Source: a virus
Direction: 5' to 3' (one strand)
Length of the DNA stretch: 44,737 nt
IMG/VR virus record: IMGVR_UViG_3300021057_000006
Location: 1 to 44,737 of that record
The translations under genes were made by a program, and so were the position numbers. Below the pieces are notes generated by a model. It saw only the letters and a program-made list of their open reading frames with translations, ran no database searches and was not told the origin of the DNA. This document shows positions 32,120 through 39,466 of this stretch, in pieces. The number at the start of each line of letters is the position of its first letter. Position 1 is the first letter of the stretch.

Positions 32120-32314
32120 TTATTTCCTCTGCTTCCCCCGCCTTGTAGGGTTAATGGAGGCGTGTTTGCGGACGATCTCCAGCGCAATGCCATAAGCCAA
32201 AACACAAACCGAATCGGAAATGGATATATCGGCATTAGCCTCAGATCGGCGCTTGAGTCTCCTTATGTCTCTAATACAATCCCTCCACGCCTTCTCCCGT
32301 GCCTTAGTCTTCAT
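32120..32314 (-). CDS. Small KAWR-type basic protein (64 aa)
   Basis: ATG 32314 overlaps the preceding stop (ATGA). The start REKAWRDCIRDIRRLKRRSEAN resembles that of the gene just upstream (QKAWRECIKHLRWMHKDAL), so the two are tandem paralogs. Helical and basic. Family unknown. Confidence 0.5.
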   Translation of the reverse strand: MKTKAREKAWRDCIRDIRRLKRRSEANADISISDSVCVLAYGIALEIVRKHASINPTRRGKQRK

Positions 32315-32538
32315 TTTTTCTTTCCTTTTGCGATATCGGCGTATTGAGCCACCAGATCTGCATTTAATTCTATGTCGAAAGCACTCTGACTCCAATAAAG
32401 TGCCTCACCGTAACGTCGTTCCTTCCAGGCTTTACGCTCTTTCCTTAAAGCGTCCTTATGCATCCACCTAAGATGCTTAATACACTCCCTCCACGCCTTC
32501 TGATTCGCTCTTGCGCGGGATTTTGGGGTGGGTTTCAT
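32311..32538 (-). CDS. Small KAWR-type basic protein, paralog (75 aa)
   Basis: A basic helical protein with the shared A-x-x-K-A-W-R-x-C-I motif at residues 11-20, and a Lys-rich end. A duplication with 32120-32314 is likely. Unknown function; nucleic-acid contact is suggested by charge. Confidence 0.5.
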   Translation of the reverse strand: MKPTPKSRARANQKAWRECIKHLRWMHKDALRKERKAWKERRYGEALYWSQSAFDIELNADLVAQYADIAKGKKK

Positions 32539-32663
32539 AGTAAAATTATGTGCGGTTTAAGAGTCGCACCCCTCTTGCAATACAGCACAAAGCTTGAGTC
32601 GTTCCTATTGCGGAACCAGACTGACTGCTCTGCGCTGCTACGTTGGGCGTTCCATACTTTCAT
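32535..32663 (-). CDS. Doubtful small frame or structured leader (42 codons)
   Basis: The stop overlaps the next ATG (ATGA), which favours a gene, but there is no ribosome site. The translation (AEQSVWFRNR) looks like chance readings of tRNA-like DNA. On the minus strand the stretch also has hairpins GTTCC/GGAAC and GTGCG/CGCAC. It may be a structured leader of the 32311-32538 gene instead of a coding gene. Confidence 0.25.
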   Translation of the reverse strand: MKVWNAQRSSAEQSVWFRNRNDSSFVLYCKRGATLKPHIILL

Positions 32664-32696
32664 ACGAGTTCTGTACTTGCTTGTCGTGGGATAGAC

Positions 32697-33002
32697 TTAC
32701 GCGACTGATGAGGCTAACTGCTGGACGTTACCCGACTTACGGCGAAACGATTCCAGCTTTACGCTGTATTGCGGTATAGTTTCTTGTACTGACTTTTCTA
32801 GTGCATTCATAAATATGCGCTTTTCTTCTTTGTTTAACTCCTTAGCGAGTTTCACTTCGATAAGGAAAGCCTTCGACCTGACGCTTAATTTTTCTGAAAT
32901 TCCACACGTGGAAAGTGTAGTATTCACGGAGTCTATAAACTCGCCAATACGCCCTCCAAAACTGGCAATATCGACTGAAAATGTTGCTTTGTATTTAATC
33001 AT
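32697..33002 (-). CDS. Hypothetical protein (101 aa)
   Basis: A 101-residue protein with a beta-strand start (KYKATFSVDI) and a helix-strand-helix layout (FLIEVKLAKELNKEEKRIFMNALEK). GGAAGGAAG precedes the start. Not recognised. Confidence 0.5.
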   Translation of the reverse strand: MIKYKATFSVDIASFGGRIGEFIDSVNTTLSTCGISEKLSVRSKAFLIEVKLAKELNKEEKRIFMNALEKSVQETIPQYSVKLESFRRKSGNVQQLASSVA

Positions 33003-33048
33003 AAATCTTCCTTCCTTCTCGTGCTGGATTTAGGGGTGGGCTTAGGTT

Positions 33049-33327
33049 TTATAAAGGTTTTATTAATTCTCGAACCCTTACAGGCTTGAATTTCCAATCA
33101 CTACCAAATTTTTTACATTTCTCCATTGCAAGCTTGCACCAGATTTGAGCGAGCCTTCTGGTGTTGAACAACAAGGCTCGTGTCGGCTCTCCGGTGTATA
33201 ATGGCCCAACAACCTTTTCCCAGGATGCTCCAATTAATTCTGGTTTATTAGATTTCATTTCTACTGCCCAAAGTAGTCTATCCCAGCTTCTTACCTGCTT
33301 CTTCCTTCTCGTGCGTGGGCGGTTCAT
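33049..33327 (-). CDS. Basic hypothetical protein (92 aa)
   Basis: A basic protein beginning NRPRTRRKKQVRSWDRLLWAVE, with a second half containing TRRLAQIWCKLAMEKCKK. The pattern KSNKPELIGASWEK suggests a small alpha/beta domain. It overlaps the upstream gene by four bases. Unknown. Confidence 0.5.
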   Translation of the reverse strand: MNRPRTRRKKQVRSWDRLLWAVEMKSNKPELIGASWEKVVGPLYTGEPTRALLFNTRRLAQIWCKLAMEKCKKFGSDWKFKPVRVRELIKPL

Positions 33328-33512
33328 GGCTTCCTTTTGGTTTTAACGGCCTTGAAATTTGTTACAGTCGCTTTTTGTTGGGCTCCAATACCGAGGATAC
33401 CCTCTAATAGCCACTGCTTTTCCATTGCAGCTCTTTGACTTGGACGGCAATCGTATTCTTCTAGTCTAGCTTCATACTCAATTTTAATGGTTGCTTTAAT
33501 TTTATAACTCAT
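33324..33512 (-). CDS. Small hypothetical protein (62 aa)
   Basis: A 62-residue protein with a strand start (YKIKATIKIEYEARLEEYDCR), then a helix and a basic tail. The N-terminus resembles that of 32697-33002 in pattern. Coupled to both neighbours by 4-bp overlaps. Confidence 0.45.
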   Translation of the reverse strand: MSYKIKATIKIEYEARLEEYDCRPSQRAAMEKQWLLEGILGIGAQQKATVTNFKAVKTKRKP

Positions 33513-33886
33513 AAATCCTCCTCCCCATCAGCCTCGGCTATGGCCTGGGGTGGCTCTAGCAGTGGTCGCCAATGAGTTACCGCCTCTTGGGTGTGAATCC
33601 ATCCACCGCCATAAATATTATCCCAATAAAACTCGCTTGATCCTTCGTATCGGATTAGTCGCATCAATGCCTTAACTTTTCTATGCTCTGACCTCGGCGT
33701 ATAAACCAAAACTGCACTGCCAATCTCTGGCAACATCTCCCCCACCGGAATCCACCTCTGATTTGCTTGGAGTTGGTCGATTATGGAGAGGAGGAATTGA
33801 ATGTCTTTAACATAGGGCCAGTCGCCTTGGTATATGCTGTAATCCTTCCTTATCTCCTCAATTCGCTTTTGTTGGTCAGGTGTCAT
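33509..33886 (-). CDS. DUF551-like protein (125 aa)
   Basis: RWIPVGEMLPEIGSAVLVY and the ending VTHWRPLLEPP match the DUF551 pattern (W-I-x-V-x-x-x-L-P-x-x-G ... V-T-H-W-x-P-L-P-x-P-P), a family found widely in phages, with no known role. A helical N-terminal extension of about 40 residues precedes it. ATG 33886 reduces the overlap with the upstream gene compared with 33919. Confidence 0.75.
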   Translation of the reverse strand: MTPDQQKRIEEIRKDYSIYQGDWPYVKDIQFLLSIIDQLQANQRWIPVGEMLPEIGSAVLVYTPRSEHRKVKALMRLIRYEGSSEFYWDNIYGGGWIHTQEAVTHWRPLLEPPQAIAEADGEEDL

Positions 33887-34058
33887 AAATTTTCTTCTGA
33901 AATATCCGATAAATTTCACCTTCTGTGTTTTTAGTTGGAGTCGTAAACATCCAGTCCTTGCATTCGAATTTCCGATCAGTTTGACGTCTCAGCCATTCAA
34001 TCCATTTCTGAAACTCAGATTCGCCTCTCGCAATAATTGGCAGTATTTCGTCACTCAC
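33876..34058 (-). CDS. Small hypothetical protein (60 aa)
   Basis: A 60-residue acidic-then-basic protein with several Trp residues (KWIEWLRRQ, CKDWMF). It overlaps its neighbours by 4 and 11 bases. Not recognised. Confidence 0.45.
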   Translation of the reverse strand: MSDEILPIIARGESEFQKWIEWLRRQTDRKFECKDWMFTTPTKNTEGEIYRIFQKKIYDT

Positions 34059-34354
34059 TTCTCCTCCCCCTCTCGTTGCTCAGAGGAGCGGTTGGGCTCA
34101 TTTTCATCCGATTTCCAGTGGTAGGCCAGATCATATCCAAACCACCACGCCTCACTAAAATCCTTTAGTATGTGCCAAAGAATCTGGTGAACATGTAAAA
34201 CAGCGTAGGCTGTGCCATAATTCCTTCTAACCTTGCCGAAGCAACTAATCATATTAGGCATTGAATTTTTTAAGATCTGAATAACCACGCAGCTTAGGTA
34301 TGCTCCGATTAAGAACAGTGGGAAGCTAAAGAATCCACACAAGAACATCTTCAT
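34055..34354 (-). CDS. Membrane-anchored protein (99 aa)
   Basis: Residues 3-28 (MFLCGFFSFPLFLIGAYLSCVVIQIL) form one or two membrane helices or a signal anchor; the rest is aromatic and ends in an acidic tail. Coupled by ATGA to the Nmad1-like gene upstream. Function unknown. Confidence 0.5.
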   Translation of the reverse strand: MKMFLCGFFSFPLFLIGAYLSCVVIQILKNSMPNMISCFGKVRRNYGTAYAVLHVHQILWHILKDFSEAWWFGYDLAYHWKSDENEPNRSSEQREGEEK

Positions 34355-34704
34355 ACCTTCCCTCCGTCATATTGCTCAGAGGAGCGAGTGAGTTGCTTTG
34401 ATCGGATTAATCCCTTTAATAAAATCAAGTAATTGATTGAATCATCAATGGCGTCTTCAACGGATTCGGATTTAACCTTTAGCGTCCCGGTGTTAACAAA
34501 CGCCTGGATACGCTTAAACTTATCCATGCATCGCATTAGAATGCCTAGTTCGGGAGGAATGCCGATAAATTCCGAAGCGTTAAAATTTGCGAATGGATCA
34601 TCAATCCCGCCTGAGTAATCGTGATTTTTGTTTATAAGAACCTGTCGACAAGAATCACAAGTTTCTTGGTGTAATTTGATTAAATCTTTTCTGGTGAAGC
34701 TCAT
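34351..34704 (-). CDS. Nmad1 / DUF1599-like nucleotide-modification-associated protein
   Basis: A 117-residue protein: KNHDYSGG, DPFANF, then GILMRCMDKFKRIQ and ESVEDAIDDSINYLILL. These fit the MazG-like, all-helical family known as nucleotide modification associated domain 1 (DUF1599), which is often near DNA-modification genes in phages. The acidic residues would bind metal and a nucleotide. Upstream in the same frame, with no start codon, is a scar of a C5 DNA methyltransferase (34705-34779). Confidence 0.72.
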   Translation of the reverse strand: MSFTRKDLIKLHQETCDSCRQVLINKNHDYSGGIDDPFANFNASEFIGIPPELGILMRCMDKFKRIQAFVNTGTLKVKSESVEDAIDDSINYLILLKGLIRSKQLTRSSEQYDGGKV

Positions 34705-34779
34705 AATAGTTCTCTCGGATGCAATGGCAAAGCCTCCGATTCCTGAGAATAAGTCGAGATGTGTGGGTTCATTTAAATC
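34705..34779 (-). pseudogene. Remnant of a C5-cytosine DNA methyltransferase N-terminus
   Basis: Read in the frame of the Nmad1-like gene, these 25 codons give LDLFSGIGGFA at 34758-34726. This is motif I (the SAM-binding F-x-G-x-G) of Dcm-type methyltransferases, preceded by NEPTH as in many phage enzymes. The frame has a stop before it and no ATG, GTG or TTG, so it is not translated. A different-frame ATG at 34772 gives a 23-codon peptide instead. It looks like what was left after deletion of a methyltransferase gene. Confidence 0.7.
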
Positions 34780-35036
34780 TTACCTCCATCTTCCCCTTTA
34801 CCAGAGCCAGAGGGGGACTTGGTGAGGGTGTTTTGCAACTTAATCCAGTCCCGAGACACACGTTTAAGTTCTTCAATATTAACAAAGCCAATAGGTATTA
34901 GGCTGATTATCTTTTCAGCAGCTAAATTAAGGTTCTTGGATTTTTCCAGCTCCTTGCGTAGCGCGAGAATCTCGGATTCTAACCTCTCTATTTTTTCCCG
35001 ATAAAACGCGTTTTGCAATGTTAGTCCGGTGCTCAT
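34773..35036 (-). CDS. Small coiled-coil protein (87 aa)
   Basis: ATG 35036 overlaps the upstream stop (ATGA). Residues 10-35 form a coiled coil (REKIERLESEILALRKELEK), and a second helix follows. The tail is Gly/Ser-rich. Not recognised. Confidence 0.5.
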   Translation of the reverse strand: MSTGLTLQNAFYREKIERLESEILALRKELEKSKNLNLAAEKIISLIPIGFVNIEELKRVSRDWIKLQNTLTKSPSGSGKGEDGGKI

Positions 35037-35581
35037 TTCTTCTCCTCTCGGGTTAGATTGTCGTAAGCCTCCAAAAGCTGACAGAGTTGTCCAGCAGGAT
35101 GCGGAGCTCCTTCTACAGTACGCCAATACGAAATTAATTCCTCAGCGGCCTTGAGCCTTGCTTCCAACTCCCCAGTCTTCCTCGTTTCGGCGTCATATTT
35201 TTTCTCCCAATACTCGACGTCTTTTTTAGTGTATTCCACAACCTCAGGATGTTTTTCCAAGGCTTTTCGCAAATTCCTTGCAGCCTCTTTTCCTAATCTC
35301 CGACAATCAGACTCCGTCACTTTTCGCGTTCCAACTCCAAACATATATCCCACCTTTTCACCACAGTGGGTGCAGTATTTCCCCACTTCAACTTCAGCAT
35401 GGTTGCATTCAGTTTGACCCCCACTCTCACATTGGCATGGAGTGGAGTCTTCTAATTTAGCTCTGGCTTTTTGTGCAACCTCAGCGCATTCAACTTCAAA
35501 GTCAGTTCCAGTCCTAACCTCTTCGAGCATCGAAGCACATTCCTCCAAAGTCTCTCGCAACTCTTTGCAGCAGTTAGTCAT
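35033..35581 (-). CDS. Cys-rich protein with zinc ribbon and coiled coil (182 aa)
   Basis: An acidic N-terminal helix, a Cys/His cluster in the middle (CQCESGGQTECNHAEVEVG, then YCTHCGEKVGY), followed by a long helical region. The second cluster is a C-x2-C zinc ribbon half. It may bind DNA or protein. Starts ATGA-linked to the neighbour. Confidence 0.55.
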   Translation of the reverse strand: MTNCCKELRETLEECASMLEEVRTGTDFEVECAEVAQKARAKLEDSTPCQCESGGQTECNHAEVEVGKYCTHCGEKVGYMFGVGTRKVTESDCRRLGKEAARNLRKALEKHPEVVEYTKKDVEYWEKKYDAETRKTGELEARLKAAEELISYWRTVEGAPHPAGQLCQLLEAYDNLTREEKK

Positions 35582-35745
35582 GGTTTTAGTCCTTTAATTA
35601 AGTATTTCCCAATCCATAAAATCCCAACCACCCTGCTGCGCTCTGAGAATAAGAGTGGCCGTTTAGCTGTGTTTTTAACAACTAAACCATATCCGAATAT
35701 CCTAAACCAAAAGATGCCCTCTCCTATGTAGTAACAGTTAGTCAT
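35578..35745 (-). CDS. Small hypothetical protein (55 aa)
   Basis: From ATG 35745 (AAAGGGAAAG upstream) the product is short, hydrophobic and strand-rich (GIFWFRIFGYGLVV). Not recognised. An upstream start at 35814 would overlap its neighbour widely. Confidence 0.45.
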   Translation of the reverse strand: MTNCYYIGEGIFWFRIFGYGLVVKNTAKRPLLFSERSRVVGILWIGKYLIKGLKP

Positions 35746-35965
35746 TGGCTTTCCCTTCTTTTTCAAAGCACACAATAAGGCTGTCGTTATATCCTTCTCT
35801 CCACCAACCACCATTGCATTTGTAGAATTGCCCTAAAAAAACCTTGGCGGGATAAATTTTCCCTCCAGCAGGAAACATTGATTCAATGATCTGCTTGTCG
35901 AAATCACTTTCAGGTGTAAGAATGACTTGCTTAGAGCCTCCTTCAATAAATACGGCTGCTTTCAT
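35738..35965 (-). CDS. Small hypothetical protein (75 aa)
   Basis: A 75-residue alpha/beta protein with KAAVFIEGGSKQVILTPES and a Trp/Tyr-rich end (YKCNGGWWREGYNDS). The start and strand pattern are seen in other small phage proteins, but I cannot name a family. Overlaps both neighbours. Confidence 0.5.
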   Translation of the reverse strand: MKAAVFIEGGSKQVILTPESDFDKQIIESMFPAGGKIYPAKVFLGQFYKCNGGWWREGYNDSLIVCFEKEGKAND

Positions 35966-36189
35966 TCCCTCGCCCCTTCCTTCTCATGCCACCTATAACC
36001 ACACCGATTGCAGGTTATGTACATTCGATTAGATGCCTCACTCCATCGAATGTTGTGATATTCATGGCCGCATTTTTCACAGGCTTGGTCATCGCGGTGA
36101 AAGAACTTAAGCCACACAAGGAATAGCAATGGAAAAGCGCCGAAACCAGTCAAGAATCCACCTATAATTAATCCTATTTCATTACTCAT
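35962..36189 (-). CDS. Membrane protein with zinc ribbon (75 aa)
   Basis: Residues 5-28 form a transmembrane helix (GLIIGGFLTGFGAFPLLFLVW). After it comes a zinc ribbon with CEKCGHEYHN and CNRCGYRWH. This places a metal-binding domain at the inner membrane. Unknown role. Confidence 0.55.
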   Translation of the reverse strand: MSNEIGLIIGGFLTGFGAFPLLFLVWLKFFHRDDQACEKCGHEYHNIRWSEASNRMYITCNRCGYRWHEKEGARE

Positions 36190-36379
36190 TTCTTAACTCC
36201 TTCTCCTTGGGTTCAAACCAGCGAGCATCAAGCCCGCACATGCCCTCGTCGCAAGCCCTTTGGATGTTGCAATTATAGTCCGGCTCTCCATTAACAGGGG
36301 ACCTGTTGTTGGGATGCCCACACTTAGGGAATTGGATTCCATTATCAACGAAATACCTGCAATCCTTACATAACTTCAT
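36182..36379 (-). CDS. Small Cys-rich phage protein (65 aa)
   Basis: CKDCRYF, PKCGHP, NCNIQRAC, MCGLDARWFEP: an eight-Cys pattern seen in a common family of small phage proteins of unknown function, likely to bind zinc. AGGAGG precedes the start. Confidence 0.6.
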   Translation of the reverse strand: MKLCKDCRYFVDNGIQFPKCGHPNNRSPVNGEPDYNCNIQRACDEGMCGLDARWFEPKEKELRNE

Positions 36380-36419
36380 TTAGCTGCCTCCTAGGTCTTA
36401 ATCTCTTTATTTATGTTTA

Positions 36420-36638
36420 TCAACGAATCCAAATTATCCTGCAAAAATTAACCTCTAGTCCTTTAAGATTTGGAGCCTTGCCCATTGGAACTGATATCCT
36501 CCGGTCAGACATCTTAATTGTGGCCCCTGCATCCATAAGCACTCGGGCAATTAGTCCTGCTACTGATGAAGTGGCAATATTGGACTCCAATGTAATATTG
36601 GCCCTAATAACACCATTTCCAGGGATTCGCTTATTCAT
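36420..36638 (-). CDS. Small hypothetical protein (72 aa)
   Basis: A 72-residue alpha/beta protein without a motif I recognise (VAGLIARVLMDAGATIKMSDRR). It is ATGA-linked to the gene upstream. Confidence 0.45.
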   Translation of the reverse strand: MNKRIPGNGVIRANITLESNIATSSVAGLIARVLMDAGATIKMSDRRISVPMGKAPNLKGLEVNFCRIIWIR

Positions 36639-36802
36639 TCTTCACCATCCCTAAGTTCCGGTGGATTCACCCAAACATGCTCATGATCTTCAGATTTATA
36701 GCAGTAGTTGGGATCTGGCCCTGTACAGCCCAGGTCGATCATAATAGCCAAGATCATGGCTCTCTCGGCCTTCTGGCCACATAATTCACAATAAGTAGTC
36801 AT
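36635..36802 (-). CDS. Small zinc-finger-like protein (55 aa)
   Basis: Start and stop each overlap a neighbour by ATGA, strong evidence that this short frame is real. YCELCGQKAERAM holds a C-x2-C; further Cys (26 and 34) and His residues follow. Probably a zinc-binding early protein. Confidence 0.55.
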   Translation of the reverse strand: MTTYCELCGQKAERAMILAIMIDLGCTGPDPNYCYKSEDHEHVWVNPPELRDGEE

Positions 36803-37380
36803 TCATTCTCCTTCGCTTCAGTGCCAGACAGGGCGGCTGCTACATCCTTAGACGGCTTATCCGAAGCGCAAGCCTTGGTTTGACCTGATAGATATTTCTC
36901 CCACTCCTCACGCTCGTAATCATGAATATACCATCTAGGCTCTAAATGCACCTTATGAGCAGAACTGAGTATTCTATTAAGAATTACTTGAAACACTCTT
37001 TTAACTTCTTCTGGCCATTCTTTTTTTACCGAGCTAGTGGATAGGGATTGAATATAGCTCAATGCACCTGAAGCCTGTCCAAGCTGCTCATCCTTCCGAT
37101 TGATGGCCTGCTTGAGGGAGGTGAGTTCAGCTTCTCTATCCCTATACATCTTCTCCCAGTCCGGCATCGCGTCTAGCTTGGCTTGTCGTAGCTCCTCTTC
37201 AAGCTTCTGTATTTGCGGAGCGTAAAACCTTACAGCTGCATCCCACGACAACTTCATTGTATACCAGATAAGTGCTTGTGTTTCCGGAGTCATCTTAACG
37301 TAGACATGCTCCGCTTTGTCCGCACAGCTCTTAAACCAACTCTCAAACCTCTCGTCACTGTTTTGATTTATTGCGGTCAT
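36799..37380 (-). CDS. Coiled-coil hypothetical protein (193 aa)
   Basis: An N-terminal domain of about 55 residues (ESWFKSCADKAEHVYVKM, then MKLSWDAAVRFY) is followed by a coiled coil (QIQKLEEELRQAKLD, EAELTSLKQAINRKDEQL). The arrangement resembles phage early proteins of the type that begin with a W-D-A-A motif and a coiled coil; no function is known. Confidence 0.55.
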   Translation of the reverse strand: MTAINQNSDERFESWFKSCADKAEHVYVKMTPETQALIWYTMKLSWDAAVRFYAPQIQKLEEELRQAKLDAMPDWEKMYRDREAELTSLKQAINRKDEQLGQASGALSYIQSLSTSSVKKEWPEEVKRVFQVILNRILSSAHKVHLEPRWYIHDYEREEWEKYLSGQTKACASDKPSKDVAAALSGTEAKENE

Positions 37381-37559
37381 TTAGACCCCCCAAATAACAA
37401 TACTCCGGTCCAACATGTGAAAGCTATGTAGACAACCGCTTCGGCATTATCATGGAATAAGGTTTTTTCACGAGGGTACTCTCCACGAGCAATGTATGCA
37501 ATGCGCGTAAACACCTCTAATATTGACATTACAAACATGCATAAAACAAAGGTTCTCAC
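37377..37559 (-). CDS. Small membrane protein (60 aa)
   Basis: Two hydrophobic helices (about 3-20 and 42-57) with a charged loop between. Coupled to the downstream gene by a 4-bp overlap. Unknown. Confidence 0.5.
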   Translation of the reverse strand: MRTFVLCMFVMSILEVFTRIAYIARGEYPREKTLFHDNAEAVVYIAFTCWTGVLLFGGSK

Positions 37560-37561
37560 TT

Positions 37562-37795
37562 TTATCTCCCAGCCCTTAAAACATTACTCACAGAGCCCTC
37601 TGATATCCCTAACAGCCTAGAAATAGACCTAATCTTACACCCTTCCTCTCGTAAGGCCACGGCAGCCATTCGGGTGTCGCTATCTATTGCGGGTCTTCCA
37701 GCTTTCTTTCTCTGGGTATTGTCACTATGCCTCAACTCTCTCTTAAGAGCCTTGAGCGCCAATTCCAACCTTTCTATCTTTGAGTTTACATTCAT
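37562..37795 (-). CDS. Resolvase-type helix-turn-helix protein (77 aa)
   Basis: A short coiled coil is followed by KKAGRPAIDSDTRMAAVALREEGCKIRSISRLLGISEGSVSNVL, which contains a resolvase-like helix-turn-helix (ISRLLGISEGSVSNVL, 57-72) and the basic linker G-R-P that binds the minor groove. Likely a small transcription regulator of early genes, since it has no catalytic domain. Confidence 0.65.
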   Translation of the reverse strand: MNVNSKIERLELALKALKRELRHSDNTQRKKAGRPAIDSDTRMAAVALREEGCKIRSISRLLGISEGSVSNVLRAGR

Positions 37796-37977
37796 TCTAA
37801 TTCTCCTTTGTTTTCGTTTTCATAGTGCTTCTTGATCCAGTCTTCACAACTCTCACATTTCCCGTATAGGTTGCTGCCAACTAGACGCACTCTATCTGTT
37901 GGCTTATCACAAAAGTAACATTTAACTAATTCCAACTTGATTAACACTGCCTTAATAATTTCTAGTTCTGTTGTCAT
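37792..37977 (-). CDS. Small zinc-ribbon protein (61 aa)
   Basis: CYFCDKPTD and CESCEDW form a four-Cys zinc ribbon around a short strand pair. ATGA overlaps on both sides. Unknown function. Confidence 0.55.
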   Translation of the reverse strand: MTTELEIIKAVLIKLELVKCYFCDKPTDRVRLVGSNLYGKCESCEDWIKKHYENENKGELE

Positions 37978-38153
37978 ACACTATTATGCTTGTTCCAGGC
38001 GTTAATAGCGGCCTGGGCGCTTGTTCTCTTGGCGGTTCGCGTGCCACACTTGGCGCATTCGATGCGGCTAGTCATTTTGCCAAACCACTTTTGCTCAATG
38101 AGCTTTGCAGCCTTAGCCCCACACGTGGGGCACTTATTTAGTTTTATTTGCAT
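37974..38153 (-). CDS. Second Lar-like zinc-ribbon protein (59 aa)
   Basis: CPTCGAKA, then RIECAKCGTRTA and ending AINAWNKH. Two C-x2-C pairs and the final A-x-x-x-W-N are the hallmark of the Lar restriction-alleviation family. The frame is a few residues too short for usual gene cutoffs but is tied to the next gene by ATGA. Anti-restriction is inferred from the family. Confidence 0.65.
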   Translation of the reverse strand: MQIKLNKCPTCGAKAAKLIEQKWFGKMTSRIECAKCGTRTAKRTSAQAAINAWNKHNSV

Positions 38154-38337
38154 TTTTCTCCATTAGCCTAATGACGTTCTCATAAGCCCTCCACTGGGCA
38201 TTTGGTATGATACCAATACCGGCATCGAAGGCTTCGTTCTGAAGCTGTTTTACTCTGTGGAGTATATACTTCTTATGACACTTAATCCCAAAGAGCCACA
38301 TAAGCATACAGGCGAAGAAAGTTGCGATGGCTGTCAT
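38134..38337 (-). CDS. Membrane-anchored small protein (67 aa)
   Basis: A transmembrane helix at residues 3-18 (AIATFFACMLMWLFGI) and a basic helical tail. It overlaps the Lar-like gene by 20 bases. The role is unknown. Confidence 0.5.
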   Translation of the reverse strand: MTAIATFFACMLMWLFGIKCHKKYILHRVKQLQNEAFDAGIGIIPNAQWRAYENVIRLMEKNANKTK

Positions 38338-39033
38338 CTATCTATACTTCACTTTCTTAAGAGAGTAATAGAGGCTCACTAGGTCCTTAAAGACATTGAA
38401 GTAATCACTAATATCTCCGTACAGCTCTCTAGTTTCAAAGTCGCCCGACTTCTCTTTGCCAATGCGAACAATAATGCGACGCTTAATCTTTTGGCTTATG
38501 TGTTCATTCCACAGGTTCTCGTATGACGCCACTTGGTAGAGATATGGATCGTAGATGCCCTTAGAGGTTTTAAGGTCAATTAGAACTAAGTCCCCATTGC
38601 GATCCCGGGCAACCCAGTCTAGGGTGCCACCATACTTGTAGGTTTCAGACACCAATTGGAACTCTGACTTAACGTGCTCAAAGTCCTCTCTATACTTATA
38701 CTCTAAGAACTTCCCGTAAGACACGGTGGCCCTAGAGATATCGTCCTTAGAGTAATTCCTGAGATCAGGCTCCCAGTTGTTAAGGTGGCATTCGCAGAGG
38801 AAATGAGCGATCTTGCCAATATTGGCGGCCTTGTCCTTTACCTTACGGTAGTCCAGACCCTTCTTGCCGCAATCCCATGCCCAGTACATGAGCGGAGCTG
38901 ATTTATCGAGGTTGTTTATTACTGTGGTGGACCCTGGAACTTCAGTTCCATCGGCCAACAAATACCTCTGATGGGCCTCTATGTCCTCTAGCGTTACAAC
39001 CCTTTTTTCCCCATTAACCTGGGTTTGGGTCAT
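38338..39033 (-). CDS. PD-(D/E)XK exonuclease, RecB/Cas4-like
   Basis: A 231-residue nuclease. IGKIAHFLCE (72-81) is motif I; GTLDWV (137) supplies Asp139; LIDLKTS supplies Asp153 and Lys155; QVASY (167-171) is the final QhxxY motif. Together they define the RecB-like nuclease core without a helicase. In phages such enzymes resect DNA ends for recombination. It lies next to a ssDNA-binding-like gene, as in recombination cassettes. It begins two bases after the neighbour's stop. Confidence 0.82.
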   Translation of the reverse strand: MTQTQVNGEKRVVTLEDIEAHQRYLLADGTEVPGSTTVINNLDKSAPLMYWAWDCGKKGLDYRKVKDKAANIGKIAHFLCECHLNNWEPDLRNYSKDDISRATVSYGKFLEYKYREDFEHVKSEFQLVSETYKYGGTLDWVARDRNGDLVLIDLKTSKGIYDPYLYQVASYENLWNEHISQKIKRRIIVRIGKEKSGDFETRELYGDISDYFNVFKDLVSLYYSLKKVKYR

Positions 39034-39036
39034 ATA

Positions 39037-39441
39037 CTATTTCTTAGGCGCTGGATCAGCTTCCCACTTGGCGTCTTGCGTGGACATTTCAGACCTCATG
39101 GTGGCTACAGTGGCACGAGTGGCTACTTTCTGAGTGCTAATACGAATAGCTGGCCCCACCTTGCCCCTATAGGACGCATCTACGACAGCCAACTTAACTT
39201 TACGCCCAATCCAATCATCGGTCTCATCACCAAATAACCCTATAAGGGTGTTGTTATTAGTGCGATTAAGGACCAGCTCTTTGTCAACTTCCTCGAATGA
39301 CAAGACAGGCTTTCTTTCCTTGTCATCCTCTGTTCCGATGTCTTTCATTTCATAACCCGCAATGGTGAGAATAGCCCCCACCTCTGCGTCGATGTCTGTT
39401 GCCTTTAGCCAATTACTTGGGAATGCTTCTGATGCTTTCAT
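39037..39441 (-). CDS. Probable phage ssDNA-binding protein
   Basis: A 134-residue protein with the layout of a phage family often placed beside RecB-like exonucleases: SNWLKATD, then GYEMKDIG, KPVLSFEEVDKELVLNRTN, WIGRKVKLAVVDASYRGK and AIRI. The N-R-T-N motif and the W-x-G-K strand are the conserved marks. It is probably an OB-fold-type single-strand-binding protein that works with the exonuclease, based on context and pattern. Confidence 0.6.
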   Translation of the reverse strand: MKASEAFPSNWLKATDIDAEVGAILTIAGYEMKDIGTEDDKERKPVLSFEEVDKELVLNRTNNNTLIGLFGDETDDWIGRKVKLAVVDASYRGKVGPAIRISTQKVATRATVATMRSEMSTQDAKWEADPAPKK

Positions 39442-39466
39442 GGTGTTTTAGTTTATTTGTTTAGGT

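Noticed and set aside
32697-32760. CTGATGAG followed by CGAAAC, as in a hammerhead ribozyme core (plus strand)
   Set aside because: The bases between the two blocks do not form stem II, and the stretch is antisense to a coding gene, so the match is taken as chance.
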